Source: an uncultured Dehalococcoidia bacterium (GTDB lineage Bacteria; Chloroflexota; Dehalococcoidia; Lucifugimonadales; CAJWER01). From it: a stretch of DNA of 64,000 nucleotides. The notes beneath the pieces were generated by a model. It was given only the letters and a program-made list of their open reading frames with translations, was not told the origin of the DNA and did no database searches. Location of the stretch: positions 592,001-656,000 of the forward strand of contig OY282442.1 of NCBI GenBank assembly GCA_958296115.1, given 5' to 3'. Positions 1 through 8,616 of this stretch are shown in pieces (positions within the stretch are counted from its first letter, which is position 1; the number at the start of each line of letters is the position of its first letter). The position numbers and the translations under genes were made by a program.

Positions 1-1468
1 GGTTTAGGATGTTGCAGGAGGGAGCGCCTGGACTGCCGCCCTGGAGTCCGAAGGGAGGGTATCGGCGCTTGTCGGAGCGCAGCTGGAGCAGGGCTTCGCT
101 GGCGAGGCAGCGGACGCTCCTGACCTCGGAGAGCGCGCCGCGGTACTTGCCCGCGCCGCCGGAGTCTGGCAGCAGGGCGTACTCCTCGATACGCACCGGC
201 GTCTCCACCTCGGCTATCTCGACGGGGGTGTTGGATATGTTGGCGGCCGGATGAGCCACGCCGTCGGGGCCGTCGCCGGTGGGCCTTGCGCCGCGCGCGC
301 CGGCGAAGAGGTCCACGTAGGCGAACGCGCCGGTGTCGGCGTGGCCGCCGATGCTGATGATGGTGTTGCCGCCCTCGCCGTCGGCGGGGACCTTGCCGGG
401 CACGGCTTGGGCAAGGGCGGCGAGCGCTGTGTCCATTATCCTGAAGCCCGTGATGCCGCGGGCCCCGCAGGCGGCTGGCAGGACGGGGTTGACGACGCTG
501 GCGAGCGGGGCGCGGACGTCTATGAGCCGGGTGTAGCCTGCGGAGTTGGGGATGCCAGGGTCCATGAGGAGTCGGAGCGAGCCATAGACGGCGGCCTTGG
601 TGAAGGGGATCGGCGAGTTTATGCCCGCCTTCATCTGGGGCGAGGAGCCGGTGAAGTCTGCGGTTACGCGGTCGCCTTCGATGGACACGGCGACCTGCAG
701 GACCAACGGGCCATCGGCCACGTTGTCGGCGTCGATGTGCCCTGTGGCTCGGTACACGCCGTCCGGGAGGGCCTCTATCTCCTCGCGGGCGAGATGCTCC
801 GAGTGGTCTATGAGGGCGTCCATGTGCCGGCGGACGGCGGAGACGCCGTAGCGGTCGGTGAGTCGCATGAGCCCGCGCTCGCCCGTCCGCGCGGCGGCTA
901 TCTGGGCGCGCAGGTCGCCGAGGACCTTGTCGGGAACGCGGACGTTGGCTCGGAGGAGCTCGAATACGGCCTCGACGGGCTCGCCGCGGTCGTAGAGCCG
1001 GAGGGTCGGGATTCGGAGGCCCTCCTGGTATATCTCGGTCGAGTCCGTCGAGTTCGAGCCTGGCACTATGCCGCCAACGTCGGTGTGGTGCGCGACTACG
1101 CCAGCGAAGCCTTCGGGCTGGCCGTCCACGAATACAGGCTGTATGACGTAGATGTCGGGCAGGTGAATGCCGCCGGAGCCGTAGGGGTCGTTGAGGATGA
1201 AGACGTCGCCCTCTGCCATGGCGCCGCCGTACTTGTGGATGACGGATGCGACGGCATCGGGGAAGGAGCCGAGGTGGCAGACGATGGTGAGTCCCTGGGC
1301 GACGACCTGTCCATTGCGGTCGCAGAAGGCGGTGGAGTAGTCCATGGCGTCCTTGACGACGCCGGAATGGGCAGTTCGCATGACGGTGAGGGCCATCTCG
1401 TCCACGAGGGTATCGAGGCCGTTGCGTATGACCTCGAAGGTGATGGGGTCTATGTCGCGGGGGAGCAC
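1..1468 (-). CDS. Hydantoinase B / oxoprolinase family protein (HyuB-like), 3' end cut by window
   Basis: Reading leftward, the frame opens with ...DPITFEVIRNGLDTL and continues through RTAHSGVVKDAMDYS, NDPYGSGGIHLPD and TDFTGSSPQMKAGIN to the window edge, a pattern typical of the HyuB / N-methylhydantoinase B subunit. Known members hydrolyse hydantoin or 5-oxoproline rings with ATP, usually with a HyuA partner, which would lie outside the window if present. The start is GTG at 1468 because a GGAGG box (1475-1479) lies four bases upstream and no in-frame ATG precedes the conserved domain. About 489 residues are visible of a family usually 520-600 long. The exact substrate cannot be read from sequence; SAR202-type genomes carry many such ring-opening catabolic genes. 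Confidence 0.88.
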   Translation of the reverse strand, partial: MLPRDIDPITFEVIRNGLDTLVDEMALTVMRTAHSGVVKDAMDYSTAFCDRNGQVVAQGLTIVCHLGSFPDAVASVIHKYGGAMAEGDVFILNDPYGSGGIHLPDIYVIQPVFVDGQPEGFAGVVAHHTDVGGIVPGSNSTDSTEIYQEGLRIPTLRLYDRGEPVEAVFELLRANVRVPDKVLGDLRAQIAAARTGERGLMRLTDRYGVSAVRRHMDALIDHSEHLAREEIEALPDGVYRATGHIDADNVADGPLVLQVAVSIEGDRVTADFTGSSPQMKAGINSPIPFTKAAVYGSLRLLMDPGIPNSAGYTRLIDVRAPLASVVNPVLPAACGARGITGFRIMDTALAALAQAVPGKVPADGEGGNTIISIGGHADTGAFAYVDLFAGARGARPTGDGPDGVAHPAANISNTPVEIAEVETPVRIEEYALLPDSGGAGKYRGALSEVRSVRCLASEALLQLRSDKRRYPPFGLQGGSPGAPSCNILN

Positions 1469-1605
1469 ACGCGGCCTCCGGGTGGGCAGGATAGTGGGGA
1501 TGATAGCGCATATGGGAAAGCGGGGTTGGGGGATACGTTTCGGGATTTCTGTACCTAGAACCAGTACTAGACCCAGAGCGTCAGCGCCCATTACCCTATG
1601 TACCC

Positions 1606-2163
1606 ATGAAGCTCTACACGAAGCGGGGGGACGCGGGAGATACCGCGCTGCTGTTCGGGCAGCGGCTCTCGAAAGCCAGCCTTAGGACCGAGGCATACGG
1701 CAGCCTGGACAGCGCCATATCGGCGATGGGGCTGGCCCGCGCCTTGTGCAAGGATGCCTGCGTCAAGGAGACCCTGCTGCGCCTCCAGCGCGAGCTCTTC
1801 ATCGTCGGCTCGGAGCTCGCGACCCCCCCATCCGACCTCGACAAGCTTCGAGAATACTACGCCCCGGTCTCCGCCGACATGGTGACCGCCCTGGAAGACT
1901 CGATAGACGACCTGAAGGCGAAGGTGAGGCTTCCGGGCGCATTCATCGTGCCAGGCGCGTCAGCTGGCTCCGGGGCAATGGATCTGGCTAGGAGCCTACT
2001 GCGTACCGCCGAGCGCCGGGCGGTCGCCCTCAAAGACGACGGAGAGCTGCCCAACCCCGAGATACTCAAGTACCTCAACCGCCTCTCCGACCTGCTGTTC
2101 ATCCTGGCACGCTACGAGGACAGAGATCTGCCGTTCGAGCTGACTACGGGCGAGACCGCATAG
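1606..2163 (+). CDS. PduO/MMAB-type ATP:cob(I)alamin adenosyltransferase
   Basis: A 185-residue protein starting MKLYTKRGDAGDT, the Y-T-x-x-G-D-x-G nucleotide-binding start of PduO-type adenosyltransferases, followed by LSKASLRTEAYGSLD (the usual RVEAYGxxDE region, with Ser-Ala where an acidic residue and Asn are common). The C-terminal active-site helix is present as RTAERRAV, then LNRLSDLLFILARYED, which normally ends these proteins. The family transfers adenosine from ATP to cob(I)alamin, making coenzyme B12 in the cytoplasm. Length matches the family. It is divergent at the AYGxxD motif, so activity is probable rather than certain. It diverges from the hydantoinase gene across a gap of about 140 bases. 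Confidence 0.85.
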   Translation: MKLYTKRGDAGDTALLFGQRLSKASLRTEAYGSLDSAISAMGLARALCKDACVKETLLRLQRELFIVGSELATPPSDLDKLREYYAPVSADMVTALEDSIDDLKAKVRLPGAFIVPGASAGSGAMDLARSLLRTAERRAVALKDDGELPNPEILKYLNRLSDLLFILARYEDRDLPFELTTGETA

Positions 2164-2241
2164 CCCGGACTCCTTCGGCCTACGCATACCCCACCGCTTT
2201 GCCAATCCGTATCAATTCGCGCCTCGCTCCTCCCCTCATGA

Positions 2242-2247
2242 TATAAT
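2242..2247 (+). promoter_or_regulatory. Candidate -10 (TATAAT) for the Tat-peptide/bioY pair
   Basis: A perfect TATAAT lies 27 bases upstream of the small Tat-peptide gene in GC-rich DNA. No convincing -35 is found 16-18 bases upstream, so this is a -10 call only. Confidence 0.4.
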
Positions 2248-2274
2248 GCCGCGAACGACATCCGGAGAGACGCG

Positions 2275-2454
2275 ATGAACAAGGCTGACTACTCGCGCCG
2301 AGATTTTCTGCTGAAAGCTCCCGCCGCCCTTGCCAGCGGCGCGCTCGCATCCCTGGCAGCCGCAAGGCTCCCCGCGGTCCTGCGCGGCCGCAGGGCTCCC
2401 AGGGTTCCCGAAGGCTCCATCTACACGCCCGCCGACAAGCGCACGCGGCTATAG
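2275..2454 (+). CDS. 59-residue twin-arginine signal peptide protein
   Basis: A short gene with a good ribosome site (GGAGAG, six bases before ATG). The product begins MNKADYSRRDFLLKA, a Tat motif (S-R-R-D-F-L-L-K), followed by an Ala/Leu-rich h-region and AARLPA, a plausible cleavage zone. Only about 25 residues remain (RAPRVPEGSIYTPADKRTRL at the end), so there is almost no mature domain. Very small Tat-signal proteins are known beside molybdo- or formate dehydrogenases, where they are thought to be subunits or assembly factors; no dehydrogenase is present here. It lies 30 bases upstream of bioY and is probably co-transcribed with it. Function unknown; a truncated remnant of a larger Tat substrate is an alternative. 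Confidence 0.6.
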   Translation: MNKADYSRRDFLLKAPAALASGALASLAAARLPAVLRGRRAPRVPEGSIYTPADKRTRL

Positions 2455-2484
2455 GCGGCCCAACCTCCCAAGGAGATAGCTGAA

Positions 2485-3180
2485 ATGCAAGCTGCCGCAC
2501 GACCGCGGGCGCTCATAGACGTAGTCCTGCCGGACATTCCCTCCGAATCCCTGGCCGCTCGCGTGGCCGTAGATGTCGGGCTCATCGTCGGCTTCGCCCT
2601 GTTGGTCGCTCTCTGCGCCCAAGTCTCTGTCAAGATACCCACCACGGTCGTGCCCATAACCGGCCAGACCTTCGGCGTCCTGATAACGGGCGGGGCCTTG
2701 GGCAGCTGGCGCGGCGGCATGAGCATGTTGGTCTATATGCTCATGGGCATGGCGTCCGTACCAGTCTTCGCGCCAGGCTCCGGCTTCCTCGCTGAAAAGA
2801 CCTTCCATCTCGTCCTCCCATGGTCCGGGAGCGACGGGCTCGTGTGGAGCATGGCGAGCGGCGGCTACATAGTCGGCTTCATCCTAGCCGCATACCTCGT
2901 CGGGCTGCTGGCGGAGCGCGGCTGGGACCGCAGGTCCACAGTCCCCCTCGCAATGCTGCTGGGCAACATCGTCATCTACCTGGTCGGGTTGCCGTGGCTT
3001 GCAGTCCATATCGCCAACAACGAGGGCCTGTACGGCTACTTCCAGTCCCAGGGCGGAGCGAACGTGCTCGACATGACCCTGCGCGGCGGGCTGTATCCCT
3101 TCATAGGCGGCGACGCCGTGAAGCTCGTGGCGGCAGCCCTGCTGCTGCCGGGAGCCTGGGCGCTCGTCAAGAAGCGTTAG
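2485..3180 (+). CDS. bioY: BioY family biotin transporter (ECF S-component)
   Basis: A 231-residue integral membrane protein with about six hydrophobic segments. The signature VSVKIPTTVVPITGQTFGV near residues 50-70 (family: ...P.PGTPVPITLQT.) and the following GALGSWRGGMSMLVYMLMG are characteristic of BioY, the substrate-binding component of energy-coupling-factor biotin transporters. The start ATG is preceded by AAGGAG. No EcfA or EcfT gene is present in the window, so it either shares a housekeeping ECF module or acts alone, as some BioY proteins can. The loop around residues 85-110 is longer than usual. It follows the Tat peptide closely, suggesting a two-gene transcript. Confidence 0.9.
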   Translation: MQAAARPRALIDVVLPDIPSESLAARVAVDVGLIVGFALLVALCAQVSVKIPTTVVPITGQTFGVLITGGALGSWRGGMSMLVYMLMGMASVPVFAPGSGFLAEKTFHLVLPWSGSDGLVWSMASGGYIVGFILAAYLVGLLAERGWDRRSTVPLAMLLGNIVIYLVGLPWLAVHIANNEGLYGYFQSQGGANVLDMTLRGGLYPFIGGDAVKLVAAALLLPGAWALVKKR

Positions 3181-3237
3181 GCCGCCCGCGGTTCACAATT
3201 CCTTAAGGTTGTTCACGCGGGCGCAATCTCCCGGGCC

Positions 3238-3243
3238 TATAAT
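3238..3243 (+). promoter_or_regulatory. Candidate -10 (TATAAT) upstream of thioredoxin-fold lipoprotein
   Basis: A perfect TATAAT sits 65 bases before the start of the next gene, in an otherwise GC-rich 128-base gap. The -35 region does not match consensus. Confidence 0.4.
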
Positions 3244-3308
3244 GGTTACGTAAAGCGTGGAGAGCAAGTGCGGCCTCCGGCTTGGCCCACAGGCTCGAGG
3301 AGACCACA

Positions 3309-4613
3309 ATGAGGAAGACAGCGCCCCTCTACCTAGCCCTGATAGCCGCATTCGTCGTGCCGCTGCTGGCGGCAGCCTGCGGCTCGCCCGCCGCGCCCGA
3401 AGAGCCGACCGCGGCTCCCACCGCGCCCCCGACGCCTGCTCCCGAGCCCACCCCGACGACCGTCCCGCCCACGCAGCCCCCGGCCGCGGATACGCCTACC
3501 CCCGAGCCCACTCGGCCAGCCGTGAGCCTGCTGCCCAGCGGCTCGGCCAACGCCGCCAGCGCCGCCAAGACGGCCCCGGAGCTCACGGGCCTCGACGGCT
3601 GGCTCAACACCGAGCCATTCTCCCTCGCGGACAAGCGCGGCCAGGTCGTCCTCATAGATTTCTGGACCTACACCTGCGTCAACTGCATCCGCACCCTTCC
3701 CTACATCAAGGAGTGGCACGACAAGTACGCCGACAAGGGCCTGGTCATCCTTGGGGTCCACGCGCCAGAGTTCGAGTTCGAGAAGCTGCCCGAAAACGTC
3801 GTGATGGCGCGAGACGACTACGGCCTCGAATACCCTATCGCGCAGGATAACGACCATGCCACGTGGCGCGCCTTCGAAAACCAGTACTGGCCCGCCAAGT
3901 ACCTGATAGACAAGGACGGCGCTATCAGGTACGAGCACTTCGGGGAGGGAGCCTACGTCGAGACGGAGGCGCAGATACGCGAGCTGCTCGTCGAGGCGGG
4001 CGCGTCCCTGGCCACCGTCGCCATCAGCGCCGAGCCGGAGCGCGAGGTGGACGAGAGAGCCTTCACCGGCGCGGACCCGTTCGCCAGGCAGACCCGGGAA
4101 CTCTACGCCGGCTTCATCCGCAACTTCGGCGCCCTACGGTCCGGAGCTCCCCCATACGTCCTGCACGAGGACTTCTACGGCGCCCCGAACCAGGACCTGC
4201 TCTACGAAGACCCCGGCGACCATCGGAACCACCACATCTACCTACAGGGGCAGTGGCTGAACGGCCTCGAGGAGCTCACCCACTCCCGCGTGACCGAGGG
4301 CTACGAGGACTACCTCGCCATCAACTTCCGCGCCATCGAGGTCAACGTCGTACTGAGCGAGGGAGAGCAGCCCTACGACGTCCGGGTCACCATAGACGAC
4401 CGACCCCTAGACGCCTCAGAGGCTGGGTCCGACGTTATGTTCGACGACGAGGGCAATAGCTTCGTTCGGGTGAGCGCTTCCGACATGTACCACATCGTCC
4501 AACTGCCGGAATACGCGGGCCACGAGCTCAAGCTCAGCTCCAACTCCGACCAGCTAGCCATCTTCGCCTTCACCTTCGGCTCCTACCTGGAGCCGACCAA
4601 CCCCGAAGGCTGA
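3309..4613 (+). CDS. Secreted lipoprotein thioredoxin, DipZ-C-terminal-like
   Basis: A 434-residue protein with a lipoprotein signal (MRKTAPLYLA..., lipobox LLAAAC at about residues 17-22), a Pro/Thr/Glu-rich linker to about residue 75, then a thioredoxin-like domain. The redox motif is FWTYTCVNCIRTLPYIKEW (C-V-N-C, about residue 120) followed by GVHAPEFEFEKLPENV, the pattern of the TlpA-like domain of DipZ. The last 150 residues form a second beta-rich domain (DFYGAPNQDLLYEDPG... to the end) that matches the C-terminal domain seen after this thioredoxin type. It should act outside the membrane in thiol-disulfide exchange. Start at 3309 rather than the in-frame 3282 because GAGGAG lies seven bases upstream and the signal peptide begins there. 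Confidence 0.85.
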   Translation: MRKTAPLYLALIAAFVVPLLAAACGSPAAPEEPTAAPTAPPTPAPEPTPTTVPPTQPPAADTPTPEPTRPAVSLLPSGSANAASAAKTAPELTGLDGWLNTEPFSLADKRGQVVLIDFWTYTCVNCIRTLPYIKEWHDKYADKGLVILGVHAPEFEFEKLPENVVMARDDYGLEYPIAQDNDHATWRAFENQYWPAKYLIDKDGAIRYEHFGEGAYVETEAQIRELLVEAGASLATVAISAEPEREVDERAFTGADPFARQTRELYAGFIRNFGALRSGAPPYVLHEDFYGAPNQDLLYEDPGDHRNHHIYLQGQWLNGLEELTHSRVTEGYEDYLAINFRAIEVNVVLSEGEQPYDVRVTIDDRPLDASEAGSDVMFDDEGNSFVRVSASDMYHIVQLPEYAGHELKLSSNSDQLAIFAFTFGSYLEPTNPEG

Positions 4614-4644
4614 TACTGGTTCCAGGTAGTTTTGGCATCCTGAA

Positions 4645-4690
4645 TCACCCTAACCCTAACCCTCTCCCATCAAGGGAGAGGGAATAAGGC
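4645..4690. repeat. Short interspersed hairpin element at convergent gene ends
   Basis: Perfect 9-bp inverted repeat CCCTCTCCC (4660-4668) and GGGAGAGGG (4674-4682) with a 5-base loop, flanked by TCACCCTAACCC and ATAAGGCGG. The same element recurs at about 15535, 20722, 21390, 23932 and 48501. Here it lies between two convergent genes, where it could act as a bidirectional terminator. Confidence 0.7.
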
Positions 4691-4696
4691 GGCCGG

Positions 4697-6499
4697 TTAC
4701 CAGCTCATCGCGTAGCAGGTCCGTCTTGGGTCTGCGCCGGCGCTCATGACGCCGGTGTCAGCGTCGCGGCGGGTTACCGTCGCCCCCATGCCGCAGACGC
4801 TCGACCTGGCGACCTCGTGGCCCAGCCGCGACAGCGCGTCGGCGGTCTCCGCCGAGAACCCCGGCTCCAGCGACAGCCTGCCGGGGAAGTAAGTGTGCGG
4901 GTAGAAGGAGTCGGGGGCGCTGTCGGTGGCGAAACGCGGGGCTTCGATGGCCTCCTGCGGGTTCATGCCGAACACCAGCGTGTTCAGCATTAGCTGGAGG
5001 TTGCCCTGCGCTTGGTGGTCGCCGCCTGGACAGCCGAACGTCATCACGGGCGCGCCGTCCTTGGCCGCGATGTAGTTGACCAGCGTGGTGCGCGGCCGCT
5101 TGCCGGGCTGGACGACGTTGGGATGGCCTTCCGACAGGTTGAACATCTCGATGCGAGTGCTGAGGGCGCACCCCAGATCCGGGAAGAATACGGACTTGCC
5201 GAACGAGCCGCCGCTGGGCGTCGCGCACGCCAGGTTGCCGTCGCGATCGATTGCCGCAACGTGGGTCGTGCCGCCCTCTCCGCCCGTATCGCCGTTCGAC
5301 GGGCCAAAGGGCGCGGACACCGCGCTAGACGGCGCCGGACGCGCCGAATGCCGCCAGGGATCGCCCGGCGCGGGCATCTCCGGCGCGGCGCGGGCCGGGT
5401 CTATCATCGCGGCGCGGGCTGCGGCGTACTCCTTCGAGAGCAGCCCGTCCACGGGCACGTCCGCGTGGTCCGGGTCGCCGTAGAAGGCGTGGCGGTCAGC
5501 CATCGCCAGCTTCATCGCCTCGGCGACCGTGTGGACGTAGGCGGGGGTGTTGTGTCCCATGGCCTTCAGGTCGAAGCCCTCGAGCGCGTTCAGCGTCTGC
5601 AGCAGCGCCGCCGCCTGGGACCAAGTGCGCTGGCAGTATATCTCGAAGCCCGCGAAGGTCGTCGAGAGCGGCTCCTCGAACTGCGACTCGTACCCCGCCA
5701 GGTCGTCGTATTCGAGGACTCCGCCGACGCTCGCTGACGATTCGGCTATCAGCTCCGCAATCCCGCCGCGGTAGAACTCGACTATCGCCGCCTGCAGACC
5801 CTCCGAGCGGCCGCCCGGAGACGCCGCCTCCGCCGACGCCATCGCCTTCAACGTCCGCGCAAGGCCAGGCTGGAGCAGCATGGCGCCCTCTTTCGGCAGC
5901 TTGCCGCCATCGTAGAAGACATCGGAGCCGCCTGGCGGGAACAGCGCGAACTGCCGGGCGGTGGACTCCGCGCCCAGCGCGTCCAGCATGTACCTGTAGT
6001 GCGGCATTCCCGACTCGGCGTACTGCACAGCAGGCGCAATGGCCTCGCCCAGGCGCTTCGTGCCGTATCTGTCGAGCATCGAGATGGTGGCGTGGACCAC
6101 GCCGGGAACGGTGAACGCCAGCGGAGCGTCCAGGCCCGGCCCCGTCGGGATGGCGTCCAGGCCGCGCGAACGGTAGAAGCCCGCCGTCGCCTTGCTGGGG
6201 GCCGCGCCCTGGCCGCTCAGCGACTTGAGGTCGCCGGAGCGGGCGTCGTAGAGCATGAAGACGCTCTCCGCGGCCAGAGAATACGACGCTATCGGCTCCA
6301 CCACCGCGGCCGCGAAGACCGCCGCCGCAACCGCGTCGAAGGCGTTGCCCCCCGACAGCATCATCCGCATTCCCGCCATCGACGTCAGGTAATGCCCGCT
6401 AGATATGACGCCCTGCGTTCCTGAGACCACGGGACGGCTAGCGCTCGGCCTCTCCGTGGCGTCCGTGTCCGACCTCTTCACGACCTCGGCTTCTGCCAT
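4697..6499 (-). CDS. Gamma-glutamyltransferase family protein (Ntn hydrolase)
   Basis: A 600-residue protein. After a short N-terminus it reads GVISSGHYLTSMAGMRMMLSGGNAFDAVAAAV, the usual GGT opening. The autoprocessing nucleophile lies in EGGTTHVAAIDRDGNL (about residue 400; Thr becomes the new N-terminus), and GSFGKSVFFPDLG plus FGCPGGDHQAQ match the small-subunit substrate pocket. The family cleaves gamma-glutamyl bonds or related acyl groups; this branch is only distantly similar to glutathione-degrading GGT, so the substrate is unknown. ATG 6499 is chosen because GGAGG lies seven bases upstream; GTG 6529 is also in frame. No signal peptide is visible. It starts 43 bases after the TlpA-like gene and may be co-transcribed with it. 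Confidence 0.85.
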   Translation of the reverse strand: MAEAEVVKRSDTDATERPSASRPVVSGTQGVISSGHYLTSMAGMRMMLSGGNAFDAVAAAVFAAAVVEPIASYSLAAESVFMLYDARSGDLKSLSGQGAAPSKATAGFYRSRGLDAIPTGPGLDAPLAFTVPGVVHATISMLDRYGTKRLGEAIAPAVQYAESGMPHYRYMLDALGAESTARQFALFPPGGSDVFYDGGKLPKEGAMLLQPGLARTLKAMASAEAASPGGRSEGLQAAIVEFYRGGIAELIAESSASVGGVLEYDDLAGYESQFEEPLSTTFAGFEIYCQRTWSQAAALLQTLNALEGFDLKAMGHNTPAYVHTVAEAMKLAMADRHAFYGDPDHADVPVDGLLSKEYAAARAAMIDPARAAPEMPAPGDPWRHSARPAPSSAVSAPFGPSNGDTGGEGGTTHVAAIDRDGNLACATPSGGSFGKSVFFPDLGCALSTRIEMFNLSEGHPNVVQPGKRPRTTLVNYIAAKDGAPVMTFGCPGGDHQAQGNLQLMLNTLVFGMNPQEAIEAPRFATDSAPDSFYPHTYFPGRLSLEPGFSAETADALSRLGHEVARSSVCGMGATVTRRDADTGVMSAGADPRRTCYAMSW

Positions 6500-6542
6500 G
6501 TCAACGCCCTCCAGCGTATTCATTCTCACGTCTCGCCGCCAT

Positions 6543-7226
6543 CTATCCGCTGTCCTCCTGCTCGTCCTTCAGCATCCCGTTCAGGAAGATGCGCAGGAAG
6601 CCCTCGTTGACTGGATTTACGATGCGGCGCGTCTCGTTGCCCTCGCGGTCTATCAGGAAGGTAGTAGGGAAGCTCGTTACCCGGTAGGAGACCGTCAGAT
6701 GGCCCAGCGTGTCTATCCCCAACGGATAGGTGATGCCGTAGCTTTCCGCGAAATCTTCGACCTCCGCCGGCTCGTCGTAGATCGCAACGCCCAGGAATAC
6801 GACGCCCCTATCCTCGTACTCCTCCCATATGCGCTGCAGCGCGGGCATCTCGGCCCTGCACGGCGGGCACCAGGTGCCCCAGAAGTTGAGCAGGACGACC
6901 TTCCCCTGGTAGCTCGACAGCGTAACCTTCTCGCCGTCGACCAGCTCGATCTCGAAGTCCGGCGCCAGCTTGCCGGACCCCAAGTCTATCTTCCGGGGCT
7001 CCCGAGTGGGCTCGGGGACGGGGGTTGGGGTGTGCGGCGCAGGGGCGGGCGTGGCAGTCGGAAGGGCGGTCGGGTCAGCCATCGGGGTCGCCGTCGGCGC
7101 CGAAGCCGTGGGCTGGGCCGTCGGCGCTCTCGCGTCAGACGGCGACGGCTGCGCGGCGGGCGCGGCGCAGGCCGCCGCCGCCAGCAGAAATATCCCGAAT
7201 GCCGCGATTCGCCGCGCATGGAACAT
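6543..7226 (-). CDS. TlpA/ResA-like thioredoxin lipoprotein
   Basis: A 227-residue lipoprotein: signal MFHARRIAAFGIFLL, lipobox Ala-Ala-Ala-Cys near residue 20, a Pro/Ala/Thr linker to about residue 70, then an AhpC/TSA-type thioredoxin domain with FWGTWCPPCRAEMPAL (C-P-P-C about residue 120), GVAIYDEPAEVEDFA and the cis-Pro loop SFPTTFLIDREG. Known relatives (ResA, CcmG/TlpA) reduce disulfides on apocytochrome c or other secreted proteins at the outer face of the membrane. A ccmCDE operon at 46.8-48.3 kb makes a role in cytochrome c maturation plausible, but it is not adjacent. Confidence 0.88.
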   Translation of the reverse strand: MFHARRIAAFGIFLLAAAACAAPAAQPSPSDARAPTAQPTASAPTATPMADPTALPTATPAPAPHTPTPVPEPTREPRKIDLGSGKLAPDFEIELVDGEKVTLSSYQGKVVLLNFWGTWCPPCRAEMPALQRIWEEYEDRGVVFLGVAIYDEPAEVEDFAESYGITYPLGIDTLGHLTVSYRVTSFPTTFLIDREGNETRRIVNPVNEGFLRIFLNGMLKDEQEDSG

Positions 7227-7341
7227 TCCAACATTATAGCCCAGCCGGGGGGCCGCAGTCGGTTACGAGGTAACGGCGTCTAGGGCGGAGCCATGCGGTT
7301 TCATCGTGTAACCGCGTCCAAATGCGCCCTGAGGCGAGACT

Positions 7342-8598
7342 CTATGAGTACCGGCCCCTGACGAAGTAGTACGTCATGCCGCCGATGGACGCCAGCGCAA
7401 CCACCGAGACCGCGATGACGAATATCAGGGAGCCCGGGCCGCCTCCCCTGACAGGGGCCGGCGCAACCGTCGGCGCGATAGTAGGCGTCGCTGTCGGAGG
7501 CACAGGCGTATTCGTCGGCTTGGGTGTCGGCGTGCTCGTCGGCTTGGGCGTCGGCGTGCTCGTCGGCTCCGGTGTCGGCGTGCTCGTCGGCCTGGGCGTA
7601 GGCGTGTTCGTGGGCGTCGCCGTCGCCGTCGGAGGCACAGGCGTCGGTGTATTCGTGGGCGTGGGCGTACTCGTCGGCTTCGGCGTCGGTGTGCTCGTGG
7701 GCTTGGGCGTTGGCGTGCTCGTGGGCTTGGGCGTCGGCGTATTCGTGGGCTTCGGCGTCGGCGTATTCGTGGGCTTCGGCGTCGGCGTATTCGTGGGCTC
7801 CGGCGTTGGGAACGCGAACACCAGGTCGAAGCTCTGGGCGACCTTCCCGCTCTGGTAGGTATCCGTCCGCGAAGCGCGCACGTCGCCGAGCGTGAAGAGT
7901 ATCCGCTGGTCCAGCAGCTTGGGGTCATGCGGCGCGACCACCAAGTTCGCGTAGCTGTCTTCCGAGACCACCGCGGGCAGGGATTGGTAGCTTCCCACGC
8001 TCGCCGTCAGATCGGCTCCTGGCGGGGCAGGCCCGCCCGATACTATCAGCCGCCCCGAATAGATCGCCGGGTTCGCTGGCCGCGGCGTGGGCGTGCTGGT
8101 CGGGACCGCGGTAGCCGTCGGAGTAGGCGTAGGAGGCGGGGGCGGCAGGTTCGGGAAGGTCAGCGTGAGGCTAGGCGTGTCCAGCGGCACGAACCCGACG
8201 GACTCCGCCGCCTCGACTACCCCGTCCAAGTGGAACGTCACCGAGCTGCCAACTAGGGCCGGGTCGTCCACGCTAATCGTCAGTCCTCTGAACGTGCCGT
8301 TCGTCACGGGCACGGGCTCCGACTCGTAGATGCCGCCGACCTGCGCCACGACAGTTAGCCCGTCGGGCGGAGCTTCTCCCGCGACCTGCACGCTGCCTGA
8401 ATAGATAGCGGGCAGCGGCGGCAGGCCTCGCGGAAGGTCTGGCGTAGGCGTGGGGGTCGCCGTGGGAACATGCGCCAGCGCCGGCCCGCCAGAGGACGCC
8501 GCTGCCAGCGCCAGCCCAACGGCGGCAACGACCGCGAACAGGGCCGTCCAAACCCCATGCTTGGCCTTGCCGCCGTTGCTGCCAACCCCCATTCCCAT
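7342..8598 (-). CDS. Pro/Thr-rich membrane-anchored surface protein, paralogue 1
   Basis: A 418-residue protein of no recognised family. An N-terminal hydrophobic signal (residues 15-42) leads to two homologous beta-rich modules of about 90 residues, each starting PAIYSG and carrying an A-P-P-(D/G)-G-x-x-(L/V)-x-A-x-V-G-x-Y-x-S pattern (about residues 62-150 and 178-265). A long linker of [12 protein letters not shown]-type repeats (about residues 270-375) follows, then a C-terminal membrane helix ([19 protein letters not shown]) and a short basic tail. The layout suggests two domains held away from the cell surface on a stiff stalk. It lies 18 bases downstream of its paralogue and is probably in the same transcript. 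Confidence 0.75.
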   Translation of the reverse strand: MGMGVGSNGGKAKHGVWTALFAVVAAVGLALAAASSGGPALAHVPTATPTPTPDLPRGLPPLPAIYSGSVQVAGEAPPDGLTVVAQVGGIYESEPVPVTNGTFRGLTISVDDPALVGSSVTFHLDGVVEAAESVGFVPLDTPSLTLTFPNLPPPPPTPTPTATAVPTSTPTPRPANPAIYSGRLIVSGGPAPPGADLTASVGSYQSLPAVVSEDSYANLVVAPHDPKLLDQRILFTLGDVRASRTDTYQSGKVAQSFDLVFAFPTPEPTNTPTPKPTNTPTPKPTNTPTPKPTSTPTPKPTSTPTPKPTSTPTPTNTPTPVPPTATATPTNTPTPRPTSTPTPEPTSTPTPKPTSTPTPKPTNTPVPPTATPTIAPTVAPAPVRGGGPGSLIFVIAVSVVALASIGGMTYYFVRGRYS

Positions 8599-8616
8599 TC
8601 TAGCTCTGCGTTCTCC

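Noticed and set aside
251-1558. 435-codon open frame on the plus strand
   Set aside because: It opposes the well-conserved hydantoinase B frame and its translation shows no known family.
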